The position numbers and the translations under genes are program-made. A DNA stretch of 64,000 nt from Acinetobacter radioresistens DSM 6976 = NBRC 102413 = CIP 103788 (GTDB lineage: Bacteria; Pseudomonadota; Gammaproteobacteria; Pseudomonadales; Moraxellaceae): NCBI RefSeq assembly GCF_006757745.1, contig NZ_AP019740.1, positions 186,001-250,000 of the forward strand, read 5' to 3'. The notes beneath the pieces were generated by a model, which ran no database searches, was not told the origin of the DNA, and saw only the letters and a list, made by a program, of their open reading frames with translations. Shown one piece after another: positions 30,822-40,914 of the stretch; positions within the stretch are counted from its first letter, which is position 1, and every line of letters starts with the position of its first letter.

Positions 30822-30826
30822 ATTTT

Positions 30827-31057
30827 CTAAATCCGGGCATGCTCCAGTACCATGCCCGGCATTTCATGGCCACAATGCAGGCATTTTACAAGTTCTCCTT
30901 TAGCCTTTGACAGGGGCAGGAGAGGTATAAAAAATAAGGAAAAATACTGACGTTGCTGCTTCAGTTCATAAGCGCTGCGTGTCCGGCAAACTGGACACAC
31001 AAACTGTCCATTTTCAACTGTTTTTGTTTTGGGCCCGATACCGAAAATAAAAAACAT
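30827..31057 (-). CDS. Small zinc-ribbon domain protein
   Basis: 76 residues from MFFIFGIGPK. Four cysteines in two CxxC pairs (FVCPVCRT and VKCLHCGHE) flank a hydrophobic stretch YFSLFFIPLLPLSK, the layout of the zinc_ribbon_15 type. Function unknown. The last codons include one arm of a 9-bp inverted repeat that lies just past the ftsW stop. Confidence 0.78.
   Translation of the reverse strand: MFFIFGIGPKTKTVENGQFVCPVCRTRSAYELKQQRQYFSLFFIPLLPLSKAKGELVKCLHCGHEMPGMVLEHARI
30833..30859. repeat. Perfect 9-bp hairpin inside the zinc-ribbon gene and just past ftsW
   Basis: CCGGGCATG (30833-30841) and CATGCCCGG (30851-30859) enclose a nine-base loop. It begins 12 bp after the ftsW stop and lies in the 3' end of the convergent gene. 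No T-run follows, so terminator activity is doubtful. Confidence 0.75.
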
Positions 31058-31125
31058 CTTGCTGCTCCACTGATCTGTTCTGCTCCATTGCAGCTTACTT
31101 TTCAGATTCAAGCAATCTTTTCATG

Positions 31126-32001
31126 TTACAGATAGTGACCATTTAGCATCAAGCTGTGAGGTATGGCCTCAACACTCCACTGGCTAATTGCCTGTTTGAG
31201 CATTAAAGAAGGCGTATCCAAATCAACAGCAGGCTGATTTAGAGCATTTAAAGCTTTTTGTAGTAAGACAGAGGGCTGGCTTAAATCCAGTGCTAATGCC
31301 AGATTCTGTTTGGAGAGCTTTTGTCCTTGACTATTCATTGCAAGCGGAAGGTGCATATAATGCAGTACAGGATAACCCAGCACTGAACCCAGCCACATTT
31401 GCCGGACCGTATTGTCGAGCAAATCGGCACCGCGTACCACGTGAGTAACGCCCTGTAAGTAGTCATCCACTACTACAGCCAGTTGATAGTTAATAATCCC
31501 ATCACGACGTTTGAGCACAAAATCACCCAAATCATAAGCCAAGTTAGAACAATGCTTGCCTTGCAGTCGATCTGTAAAGCACAGTTCTTCGTCACTTACC
31601 TTAATACGGATGGCCTGATGCTCAAATGGCAGATTGAGATGGCGGCAGGTACCTGTATAGATATGATTGGAGCCTAATATTTTACGGGTACACTGGCAGG
31701 CATAAACTAGGCCCTGCTTTCGCAATTGTGTCAAAACCGACTCATAAATATCAAGGCGGTCTTTCTGGAAAATAATATGTGAATCTACTTCGAAACCAAA
31801 GGCCTCAACGGCACAAAGGATATGCTGTTCACTACCAAGAGAGATTCTCGGGATGTCTGTATCTTCAATCCGGACCAGCCATTTACCCTGTCGGGCTTTG
31901 GCATCACAGTAACTGGCCACCGCTGTAATAAGTGAGCCGAAATGTAAAGGGCCGGTTGGCGATGGCGCAAACCGACCCACGTAATGCTCTTGAATTGACA
32001 T
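31126..32001 (-). CDS. gluQRS: Glutamyl-Q tRNA(Asp) synthetase
   Basis: 291 residues from MSIQEHYVGRFAPSPTGPLH, with AAAGG just upstream; a longer upstream frame overlaps dksA and is rejected. The HIGH-type motif is PTGPLHFGSL and the KMSKS-type is GQKLSKQN. Cysteine ligands occur in YACQCTRK and TGTCRHL. There is no anticodon-binding domain. It glutamylates the queuosine of tRNA-Asp. It follows dksA by 46 bp, as in E. coli. Confidence 0.93.
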   Translation of the reverse strand: MSIQEHYVGRFAPSPTGPLHFGSLITAVASYCDAKARQGKWLVRIEDTDIPRISLGSEQHILCAVEAFGFEVDSHIIFQKDRLDIYESVLTQLRKQGLVYACQCTRKILGSNHIYTGTCRHLNLPFEHQAIRIKVSDEELCFTDRLQGKHCSNLAYDLGDFVLKRRDGIINYQLAVVVDDYLQGVTHVVRGADLLDNTVRQMWLGSVLGYPVLHYMHLPLAMNSQGQKLSKQNLALALDLSQPSVLLQKALNALNQPAVDLDTPSLMLKQAISQWSVEAIPHSLMLNGHYL

Positions 32002-32047
32002 TTTCCTTTGTAAAGAAGAGATCAGAAAGGAATCACTGCTCACAGAA

Positions 32048-32581
32048 TTAGCCGTTATTCTGCTTCTCTTTGATTTCCGCCAGTGTTTTGCAATCAATAC
32101 ATAACGTAGCAGTCGGACGCGCTTCTAAGCGGCGTAAACCGATCTCAATCCCGCAGGTTTCACAGAAACCATAGTCTTCATCTTTAATGGTCTGTAAAGA
32201 CTGTTCAATCTTGCGGATCAGTTTACGTTCGCGGTCACGGGTCCGTAACTCGATTGCAAATTCTTCTTCTTGGGTAGCGCGGTCATTTACATCAGGCAGG
32301 GCAGTATTCTCATCTTGCATGGTGTTTAGAGTACGGTCTACTTCCGACATCAATTCAGCTTTCCACGCTTCTAGAATCTGGCGGAAATGCTCAAGCTGCC
32401 CTTCAGACATGTATTCTTCATTTTTTTTAGGCTGATAAGGCGCTATACCAAACAAGCTTGCTGTTGTACCTGCCTCTGAAGTTTTAGCTTTCGGCTTACG
32501 GGTACGTTTTGCAGCAGTTTTTTCACTATCTGCAGCTTCTGTATGTTCGTCTAAGACTTGATTCTGGTTGTCATTCGCCAT
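32048..32581 (-). CDS. dksA: RNA polymerase-binding transcription factor DksA
   Basis: 177 residues from the MANDN start at 32581; an in-frame ATG nine bases upstream exists, but GAGGA spacing favours 32581. An N-terminal low-complexity, Lys/Ala/Thr-rich region (about 1-50) precedes the coiled coil and the zinc finger (CETC and CIDC, with LRRLEARPTATL between them). It is longer than E. coli DksA (151 residues) because of that N-terminal region. It acts with ppGpp to adjust transcription initiation. Confidence 0.92.
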   Translation of the reverse strand: MANDNQNQVLDEHTEAADSEKTAAKRTRKPKAKTSEAGTTASLFGIAPYQPKKNEEYMSEGQLEHFRQILEAWKAELMSEVDRTLNTMQDENTALPDVNDRATQEEEFAIELRTRDRERKLIRKIEQSLQTIKDEDYGFCETCGIEIGLRRLEARPTATLCIDCKTLAEIKEKQNNG

Positions 32582-32792
32582 ATAGGGCATTCCTCATCAT
32601 ATACGTATATCTATACGCAAAAAATATGGTGATATGCAAGTATTATATCCATCCCCCTAGGGTGAATTTTCCCATCAGGGGCGGTCATCATATAGATATT
32701 TTAATTAAGATGATAGTCACACTCTCTCAGACTATCGGCTTAATACTAAATTTAAGGGTCTTAAATTAGCCCAAAATTTAAGAAATGAAAAG

Positions 32793-33602
32793 TTAATAGC
32801 CTGAAATTTCTGTCTCAATTCTGTGATGAAAATCTTTTAAGCGATGTACTTGCGTATCTAACTGGCCACTGCTGTGCAGCTTGAGTATCCGGTAGCCTGG
32901 AGCCTGCTCATCTAGCGCAAACTGGTCACTGAGTGGCTTAAACTGAACAGAGGTAGATGGGGTCGATAAAAACTGGATATTATTCCAGATATGGATGGAG
33001 TCCTGATGTACATGACCACAAATTACAGCCTGTATATTACTATGCTGAGCCAATATTTCTGTCAATTCCGGGGTATTCTTGAGTTTATGCTGGTCGATCC
33101 ATCGGGATCGCATCTCGAAAGGGTGATGATGGCAGGCAATTAAGACATGCTGATGCGCATGTTGCTGAAGTTGCTGTTCAAGTGCCTTAAGCTGTGTCTG
33201 GCTAATGTGGCCATCTACTCGGCCATCCACTGCACTATTTAATAAAAACAAGCACCAGTTTCCAAGCTCGACAATACCCGGTTCATGATAACTCTGCTGA
33301 AACGGAAAATAATCAAGATCATCATGATTGCCTGGAACCTGAAAAAAGGGTATTCCTAAACCCTGCATATAGCTGAGATAACGCTGGTATGTGATGTGTT
33401 CGGGTTCCTGGGCCAAGTCTCCTGTATGAATAATCGCATCAATGTGGGGATGCTGGAGAAGAATCTGCTGTATGACTGCATGAAAGCTTTGTTCGGGGTT
33501 CATCTGTACAAATTCTTTTTCAGCTTGCCCCATCAGATGCGTATCGGTGATTTGTATGATCACCCAAGTATCTCGATGCTCCATTGAATGAGAGACTATC
33601 AT
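32793..33602 (-). CDS. cpdA: 3',5'-cyclic AMP phosphodiesterase CpdA
   Basis: 269 residues starting at 33602 with AAGGA suitably placed. Calcineurin-type metal-binding motifs are ITDTHLMG, HTGDLAQEP, VPGNHDDLD, ACHHHPF and ICGHVHQD. It hydrolyses cAMP and so tunes CRP/Vfr-type regulation. It lies 9 bp downstream of nudF, as cpdA and nudF neighbour each other in E. coli. Confidence 0.92.
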   Translation of the reverse strand: MIVSHSMEHRDTWVIIQITDTHLMGQAEKEFVQMNPEQSFHAVIQQILLQHPHIDAIIHTGDLAQEPEHITYQRYLSYMQGLGIPFFQVPGNHDDLDYFPFQQSYHEPGIVELGNWCLFLLNSAVDGRVDGHISQTQLKALEQQLQQHAHQHVLIACHHHPFEMRSRWIDQHKLKNTPELTEILAQHSNIQAVICGHVHQDSIHIWNNIQFLSTPSTSVQFKPLSDQFALDEQAPGYRILKLHSSGQLDTQVHRLKDFHHRIETEISGY

Positions 33603-33611
33603 CGTTATCCT

Positions 33612-34232
33612 TCAGTTCTTTATTATTGTGACTACATGCTGCCTAAGCCATTGCAAGGCCATGATGACTGGGGCATTACATAACCGATTCTGCTGAAATA
33701 GCGGGTCAATGTCCTGATAGTCCAAAATATGAAGACGAATATTTTCGCCTTCATCGGGCATACCAAAGATTCCTCCGTTTAGATCGAGCTTTGCTTGGGC
33801 TGTATATAGGTGAAATAACTCGGAGCAGGCCCCTGCAGAAGGGTAAAAGCTAAAAAGATGTTGCAGGGTGTGAATTTCGCAACCTGATTCTTCAAGACTC
33901 TCACGGTACAGACACTGTTCAGCAGATTCACCTGCATCAAGAACACCCGCAATTACTTCAAGCTGCCATGGTGATTCATGGTCATCGACAGCACCAATAC
34001 GGAACTGCTCAATCAAAGCAAATTTCTGCTGTTCATCATTATAAATCAGGACACCTGCCGCCTCTGGACGATGAATCAGCTCGCGCTGTAATACAGGAGT
34101 GTAGGTATTCTCGCCAAACAGGCGATGACGCAAGGCGACTTTCTCGACCTGTATAAAACCTTGGTACACACTTTCACGTGCTTCAATCTTAACATCGGTT
34201 GCAGAATAGCTGGCCTGTTCAATGATGGTCAT
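33612..34232 (-). CDS. nudF: ADP-ribose pyrophosphatase (Nudix)
   Basis: 206 residues. The Nudix box runs from GVLDAGESAEQ to RESLEESG (about residues 94-117), with the metal-binding Glu residues present. It hydrolyses ADP-ribose to AMP and ribose-5-phosphate. It lies upstream of cpdA in the same operon. A strong hairpin stands about ten bases before its ATG. Confidence 0.9.
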   Translation of the reverse strand: MTIIEQASYSATDVKIEARESVYQGFIQVEKVALRHRLFGENTYTPVLQRELIHRPEAAGVLIYNDEQQKFALIEQFRIGAVDDHESPWQLEVIAGVLDAGESAEQCLYRESLEESGCEIHTLQHLFSFYPSAGACSELFHLYTAQAKLDLNGGIFGMPDEGENIRLHILDYQDIDPLFQQNRLCNAPVIMALQWLRQHVVTIIKN

Positions 34233-34242
34233 ACGTTCAATC

Positions 34243-34269
34243 AGGATGAAGAAATGTTTACTTCATCCT
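34243..34269. repeat. Perfect 9-bp hairpin just upstream of nudF
   Basis: AGGATGAAG (34243-34251) and CTTCATCCT (34261-34269) enclose a nine-base loop. In nudF orientation it ends ten bases before the start codon. No T-run follows. Confidence 0.75.
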
Positions 34270-34308
34270 AACTGAGATTAAGACTTACTCAAATGTTTTT
34301 TTAGAAAT

Positions 34309-36294
<1,986 letters not shown>

Positions 36295-36301
36295 TTAGAT
36301 G

Positions 36302-36413
36302 GCTTGATTCCTACGCAGGTCTTAACCTGATCAGGTTCAACGGTACTCATGATCAATTCCTGAAAAAAGGAATTACATGATCTCAGCGAGTAATTACTCG
36401 CGCTCCGTCAAGC
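36302..36413 (-). promoter_or_regulatory. TPP (THI-box) riboswitch for thiC
   Basis: Read on the minus strand, a P1 stem is formed by GCTTGA and TCAAGC. CTGAGAT lies on one side, and TTGAACCTGATCAGGTTAA followed by CCTGCGTAGG on the other, all signature segments of the THI element. An internal P3-type stem (GCGAGTAATTACTCGC) is also present. It lies about 100 bases upstream of the thiC start. TPP binding is expected to lower thiC expression. Confidence 0.95.
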
Positions 36414-36483
36414 ATGTAAAGATCTTAGCATGGATTTTCAGAATGAACAGCCATGCTTGAAGTAACAATGTAGTTCTTTGGTC

Positions 36484-37548
36484 TTAATAACTTATACAGA
36501 CAGCATCACTAAAACAGTCACGATATTGGTCACGTGGGGAGTTGGCATACGGGTCACGTAACTGAACATATTTTTCCAGCTGCCGTAAGGTCAAAATATT
36601 TTCCTGTCCTGAAAGACGTTCCGGCGCAGTCAGCTGAACTTTTATTTTCTGATTACGCTGGGCGGGTGACATCTCTACAAATTCTAAAAAGCGTTTGGAC
36701 TGGGCGGCCAGTTCCGAGTCGCGCTGTTTAGCAACTTGCTGAATCACAGTCAGTGCATCTGGCCGTATAGAAAGCTCACCAGTATAGGTATCAGAGATTG
36801 GGGTGTTATTCATACCTTTAAACAGAAATGAGGTATAAAGTGAAAGCAGCAGTCTGGCATCATCTATAAAGCTGCTATTCGGATATTGCTTGACATAGCT
36901 TTCCCAGAACTGTGCACGCTGTGCGATTTCATCCCAAGAAATTGTCAGTGCGCCATCACGCAGAGGACTCTGCTGGTTCTGGCTAGCCAGTTTTTCAATA
37001 AAGATTCGCTCGGCAGTCGGTAAATAGGGGGCAAAAATCTGTGCCAGATATTGTGGCTGGCGGCGATAACTGAACATGCCTTCTCCACCATCATATAGCT
37101 CATAATATACTTTGCCCTGATGCTTGAGCAGGTACTGATCACGCGGTGAAAATTTTTCGGTATAACTTTGCTGTAACGTCGGATGAGGGGACTGGTTAAA
37201 AGCATAGTCTTCAAATGCTGTCTGCTGTTCAGGAGTACGCTTAACTGTCAAAAAGCGCTGATACATGGCATTCGAGGCTTTGAGAATCTGTTTTTGCTGT
37301 TCAAATTTTAGCTGTGGCAAACAGGTTTTAATTTGTGCATTGACTTGATCTAAGGACTCTACTGTACTTTCCGAATTAATTTTCTGCATCTGTTCTGCCA
37401 GGTTCAGGCAGCGGGTATCATCCTGTTGTGGAGCAATACGGGTAGGAGGCGGCGTTTCTTGCTTGGCTGTTTTCTCCATTTCGGGCTTCTGGCAGCCAGC
37501 CATAGCTAACACCAGCAGGGAGAGAGAAAGATAAGCAAGAGGCTTCAT
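36484..37548 (-). CDS. Unknown predicted lipoprotein
   Basis: 354 residues from the MKPLAYLSLS start at 37548, which has GGAGGA nearby; an upstream extension is unlikely. The lipobox is LAMAGCQ (near residue 18), followed by a linker rich in Lys, Glu, Pro and Thr (about 20-45) and an alpha-rich body. I recognise no family. It is divergent from tolC. A role in the envelope is inferred only from the signal sequence. Confidence 0.78.
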   Translation of the reverse strand: MKPLAYLSLSLLVLAMAGCQKPEMEKTAKQETPPPTRIAPQQDDTRCLNLAEQMQKINSESTVESLDQVNAQIKTCLPQLKFEQQKQILKASNAMYQRFLTVKRTPEQQTAFEDYAFNQSPHPTLQQSYTEKFSPRDQYLLKHQGKVYYELYDGGEGMFSYRRQPQYLAQIFAPYLPTAERIFIEKLASQNQQSPLRDGALTISWDEIAQRAQFWESYVKQYPNSSFIDDARLLLSLYTSFLFKGMNNTPISDTYTGELSIRPDALTVIQQVAKQRDSELAAQSKRFLEFVEMSPAQRNQKIKVQLTAPERLSGQENILTLRQLEKYVQLRDPYANSPRDQYRDCFSDAVCISY

Positions 37549-37909
37549 ACGTTTTTTCCTCCAAGGCGGGGGACTACTTGACTCAGGTTGTATGATGCGT
37601 GAGCAAGACAACAGCGTACTAAGAGCGAGCAAACTAGCAGAATATGGTTGATGATGATTATCTTTAAAAACCCAGTAAAAGCTGTAGTATTGTTTAAATT
37701 ATTTGTAAGCAATATGTAGTATGGATTTAGGCAAGATAGCTGGATTTTACTATATTCTTACCCTATTGAAACTGCCTGAAGTCAAGAACTGGGAAAATTT
37801 AATAAAAATCATACTTAAACTTGGCTATTCATGAGTAATATGGCATACCTGAAAACTGTCCTGAAAAAGATAGTTCGGTTTTTTGCGGTGTAGATGGGCA
37901 TTTAAAAAA
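37549..37909. other. Divergent promoter region between the lipoprotein gene and tolC
   Basis: 361 bp without a convincing gene. It must hold the promoters of the minus-strand lipoprotein and the plus-strand tolC. AT-rich blocks are visible (for example 37690-37720), but I assign no specific -35/-10 pair. Confidence 0.5.
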
Positions 37910-39262
37910 ATGAAGAAAAAAATTTTCCTGAGCCTGTTTTTTCTAACTACAAGTTCACAGCTTTATGCACTTGATCTGGTAGAGGCTTATCAGCGTGCCA
38001 AACAGTCAGACCCAAGCTGGCAGGCTAATCTTTACCAGTATCAGGCCGATCAGCTTAATCTGGGTATTGCGCGTACTAATTTTTTGCCGACAGTCAGTGT
38101 CAGCGGTAATATTACCCGTAAACATCAGGGAAGTGACCAAAGCAATAGTGTGACCATTCCAGGTTTTGAAAATTTTGGTGATGCCTTAATGTCCTCGACC
38201 TCTACCACGAAGCAAATTTCGATTACGGCACGTCAGCCCTTATTCCGTAAAGATGCCTGGGAGGGTTATAAACAGGTACAAACCTCCGTACTGCTGAGTG
38301 AAGTACAGTTACGCCAGCGCCAGCAGGACCATATTCTCAATGTGGCTGAGAGTTATTTTAATGTCTTACGTCAGCAGACACTGACCAGCTCTCATTTACA
38401 GGAAGAGAAAGCATTATTAGAGCAGCTGGAAATGATGAACGCCAAGTTACGTGAAGGACTGGTTGCCCGTAGTGATGTCAGTGAAGCCAATGCCCAGTAC
38501 CAAAATGCCCGGGCCAACCGGATTTCAAGTAATGTACAGTTGCTTCTGGCGCAGGAACAGCTTGCACAACTAATTGGGCCATATCAGGAAAGTCTGGCGG
38601 TGCTTCAAGAAAATTTTAGCTATCAGCAACCTTATCCGGCTAATTTGCAAGAATGGACTACCTTGGCACAAAATCAGAATCTTTCAGTACAGCAGGCACG
38701 TTTGCAACAAAAATATAATGATGACCAACGCCGGATTGAACGGGCAGCCTTATATCCGCAGCTTGAAGCAGTAGCTACCTATGGCTATACCAAACAGTCA
38801 CCGGAAACACTTATCTCTGGTGATGGTCAGTTTGACCAGATTGGCGTGGAAATGAACTGGAATCTTTTTAATGGGGGACGCACACAACAAAATATACGAA
38901 AGGCTACAGTCGATATCCGGCGTGCTGAAGCAGAGCTGGAAGCTGCTGTCCGTAAAAGTACAACTGATGCCAAACAGGCCTACCTGCAGGTTCAAACTGA
39001 CCAGAATAAATTAGAGGCCCGTAAGGCTGCGATGCAATCATCCGAGCTGGTATCACGCGCTTCACGTGCTCAATATAATGAAGGTTTAAAAACTATAGTA
39101 GATGTATTGCTGGCTCAGCGTAATGCTTTTTCTGCCCGGCAGGATTATGTAAATGCACAGTATGATCATCTGATTAATATATTGCGTTTGAAAGCCGCCG
39201 CAGGTCAGCTCAATGAACAGGATTTGCAGGAAATGAACAGCTGGCTGGTTGAAAAGTTTTGA
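37910..39262 (+). CDS. tolC: TolC-family outer-membrane efflux/secretion protein
   Basis: 450 residues from MKKKIFLSLF at 37910; a longer in-frame form is less likely. It has a signal peptide ending near SQLYAL and two OEP repeats with long alpha-helical stretches, for example ATVDIRRAEAELEAAVRKS. The length and character match TolC used by RND pumps and type I secretion. It has no adjacent pump or ABC exporter, so it probably serves systems encoded elsewhere. Confidence 0.88.
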   Translation: MKKKIFLSLFFLTTSSQLYALDLVEAYQRAKQSDPSWQANLYQYQADQLNLGIARTNFLPTVSVSGNITRKHQGSDQSNSVTIPGFENFGDALMSSTSTTKQISITARQPLFRKDAWEGYKQVQTSVLLSEVQLRQRQQDHILNVAESYFNVLRQQTLTSSHLQEEKALLEQLEMMNAKLREGLVARSDVSEANAQYQNARANRISSNVQLLLAQEQLAQLIGPYQESLAVLQENFSYQQPYPANLQEWTTLAQNQNLSVQQARLQQKYNDDQRRIERAALYPQLEAVATYGYTKQSPETLISGDGQFDQIGVEMNWNLFNGGRTQQNIRKATVDIRRAEAELEAAVRKSTTDAKQAYLQVQTDQNKLEARKAAMQSSELVSRASRAQYNEGLKTIVDVLLAQRNAFSARQDYVNAQYDHLINILRLKAAAGQLNEQDLQEMNSWLVEKF

Positions 39263-39280
39263 CAGCTATTCATAAATGAA

Positions 39281-39298
39281 CTGTCATCAAAGTTTCAT
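39281..39298 (+). promoter_or_regulatory. Candidate Pho box upstream of phoU
   Basis: CTGTCAT, four bases, GTTTCAT reproduces the two 7-bp half-sites of the PhoB consensus (CTGTCAT-N4-CTGTCAT) with one half-site slightly degenerate. It lies about 64 bp upstream of the phoU start. PhoB control is inferred. Confidence 0.6.
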
Positions 39299-39361
39299 CA
39301 TAGCTATGCTTTAATACAAGATGCATCAGAATTTTCTTTTTAGCTGGCTGGAGTCTTTATC

Positions 39362-40084
39362 TTGAGCTTGAATAACCCTGTATTAAGTCACCATATTTCT
39401 TCACAGTTTAATGAAGAACTGCAAGGTGTTACGACTAAATTTATGACTATGGGCGGTCTGGTCGAGCAGCAGGTGGCCAATGCAATACGGGCTTTGCTGG
39501 ATACAGATACCAATATGGCTATCGACGTACAGTTTCAGGATAACGTAGTAAACCGTTATGAACGGGAAATTGATGAAGGGTTAACCCTGATTCTGGCACG
39601 CCGTCATCCGGCTGCGATTGACCTGCGTATGGTGATCGCGATGAGCAAAGCAAATACTGACTTGGAACGGATTGGAGACGAAGCCGCAAAAATCGCCCGT
39701 ATTGCCCAAAACTTATGTGAAGAAGGCGGATCGCCACGGGGTTATATGGAAACCCGGCATATTGGCAATCAGGTGCGGGTTATGATCCATGATGCACTGG
39801 ATGCTTTTGCTCGGGTCGATGCTGAGCAGGCGCTTAAAGTACTTTTAGCCGATGCCGATATCGATCGTGAATACCAGTCAGCCACCCGTACCCTAATGAC
39901 TTATATGATTGAAGATCCACGCCATATTTCCCGGGTACTGAACGTGATGTGGGTATTGCGCTCACTTGAACGTATTGGTGATCATGCCCGTAATATTTCG
40001 GAACAAGTAATTTATATTGCAAAAGGACTTGATGTACGTCATACCAGCCTAGATGAAATTGAAGAACACGTACAACGCCGCTAA
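39362..40084 (+). CDS. phoU: Phosphate signalling protein PhoU
   Basis: 240 residues starting at TTG with GGAG nine bases upstream. It has the two three-helix PhoU repeats with metal-binding ExxxD patterns such as LERIGDEAAKIA and LERIGDHARNIS. It links the Pst transporter to PhoR. No pst genes are adjacent, unlike the pstSCAB-phoU operon of E. coli. Confidence 0.92.
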   Translation: MSLNNPVLSHHISSQFNEELQGVTTKFMTMGGLVEQQVANAIRALLDTDTNMAIDVQFQDNVVNRYEREIDEGLTLILARRHPAAIDLRMVIAMSKANTDLERIGDEAAKIARIAQNLCEEGGSPRGYMETRHIGNQVRVMIHDALDAFARVDAEQALKVLLADADIDREYQSATRTLMTYMIEDPRHISRVLNVMWVLRSLERIGDHARNISEQVIYIAKGLDVRHTSLDEIEEHVQRR

Positions 40085-40104
40085 ACAGACGTTTTAAAAA
40101 GTGA

Positions 40105-40134
40105 AAAGGCCCGGGGAAAGTTTCCCGGACCTTT
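40105..40134. repeat. Strong imperfect hairpin after phoU
   Basis: AAAGG and CCGGG segments pair with CCCGG and CCTTT (40105-40109 with 40130-40134, and the inner GC arms). No good T-run follows on the plus strand. It may still end phoU transcription or be part of an RNA. Confidence 0.65.
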
Positions 40135-40327
40135 GAGTCAAGAGTAAGGAAAAATCATCACATCCTGTACCCATTGCAATTTTTAATTATTTTTCTATGC
40201 TCACCTAGCTTCCTGCTTGGCTACAACTTTAGTCTAATGGAATTAAGTAAATATCGTAGAAGTAAAAATCTGATATCACTGTAAGCTAAAGCTTATACAA
40301 GAGTAAGCAAAAAATTAAATATAGAAT

Positions 40328-40360
40328 AAAAAAGTCCCAGACTTTGGGGGAAATCTGGGA
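40328..40360 (-). terminator. Minus-strand rho-independent terminator in the phoU-yggX gap
   Basis: Read on the minus strand, TCCCAGA (40360-40354) pairs with TCTGGGA (40341-40335), followed by C and six T (to 40328). It ends no visible gene in this gap and so points to an unannotated minus-strand transcript or to yggX run-off. Confidence 0.75.
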
Positions 40361-40454
40361 ACGAAAGAGGAGCTCATTCAAAATTTCACTTATGCAGAAT
40401 TCATCAGAGCTTTATATAAGTTTTCTTAAAATCAGTATAAGAATTTCAGGTTTA
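40328..40454 (-). ncRNA. Candidate small RNA, about 125 nt
   Basis: On the minus strand a perfect -10 hexamer TATAAT occupies 40466-40461, with a weak -35-like TTCACA at shorter than ideal spacing. Transcription from about 40454 would run into the terminator at 40360-40328. Just before the terminator hairpin lies a C/U-rich stretch GAGCTCCTCTTTCG (40374-40361), which is complementary to ribosome-binding sites, as in many bacterial small RNAs. No known family was recognised; this is a prediction only. Confidence 0.35.
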
Positions 40455-40580
40455 TTACTCATTATAGTTCATGTGTTTTGATGTGAAGGGCATGTAAATT
40501 AAGTTAATATAGTGTAATTAATTGCTTTAAAAATAAGCTTTGTCTTTATTTATTAAAAGTATAAATTGAACAACAATATC

Positions 40581-40604
40581 TTGACCCACTCTAAAGTGGG
40601 TCAA
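40581..40604. repeat. 10-bp perfect palindrome downstream of yggX
   Basis: TTGACCCACT (40581-40590) and AGTGGGTCAA (40595-40604) enclose a four-base loop. It lies 9 bp past the yggX stop on the minus strand. Without a T-run it is at best a weak terminator or an mRNA-stabilising hairpin. Confidence 0.8.
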
Positions 40605-40612
40605 AACAAAGA

Positions 40613-40885
40613 TTAATTTTCTGGTTTCCAGCCCTCAGCTTTTTCTACACTTGCATCATTACTGAAAAATTTTTCACGTTGCTCTTCAAGAAATTTTTTT
40701 GCGTCGGGTTCAAATACATTCAAACGCTTTTCATTAATGAGGGTGGTCTGGTGCTGTAACCATTCCTGCCAAGCCTGTTTAGAAACCGTGTCAAATAGTT
40801 CCTGACCTCTAGCGCCGGGGAAGGGCGCAAATTCTAACCCTTCCATTTCTTTTTGATATTTACGGCAAAACACCTGTCGAGACAT
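40613..40885 (-). CDS. yggX: Probable Fe(2+)-trafficking / oxidative damage protection protein YggX
   Basis: 90 residues, starting [23 protein letters not shown] with the single conserved Cys7 and the family pattern of Trp and Glu residues. YggX protects iron-sulfur proteins from oxidation. It is the expected length and is 29 bp downstream of argH, so the two may be co-transcribed. Confidence 0.9.
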   Translation of the reverse strand: MSRQVFCRKYQKEMEGLEFAPFPGARGQELFDTVSKQAWQEWLQHQTTLINEKRLNVFEPDAKKFLEEQREKFFSNDASVEKAEGWKPEN

Positions 40886-40914
40886 ATCAATACTCCAAAG
40901 TTAAGATATAGCGT

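Larger units (their letters stand above)
40085..40612. other. 528-bp gap between phoU and yggX with several hairpins
   Basis: No protein gene is convincing here. It holds a strong hairpin after phoU (40105-40134), a candidate minus-strand small RNA with its own terminator (about 40328-40454), a direct repeat (40139-40154 and 40298-40313), and a 10-bp palindrome before yggX (40581-40604). It is AT-rich elsewhere. A 29-codon plus-strand frame starting at 40392 has a poorly spaced ribosome-binding site and is not called. Confidence 0.55.

Noticed and set aside
31126..32097. Extended gluQRS start at 32097
   Set aside because: The extension overlaps dksA by about 50 bases and lacks family similarity; the start at 32001 has AAAGG and the canonical N-terminus.
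40392..40481. 29-codon plus-strand ORF in the phoU-yggX gap
   Set aside because: AGAGGAG is too far upstream (about 17 bases) and the peptide is short and unrecognised; the minus-strand RNA explanation fits the signals better.
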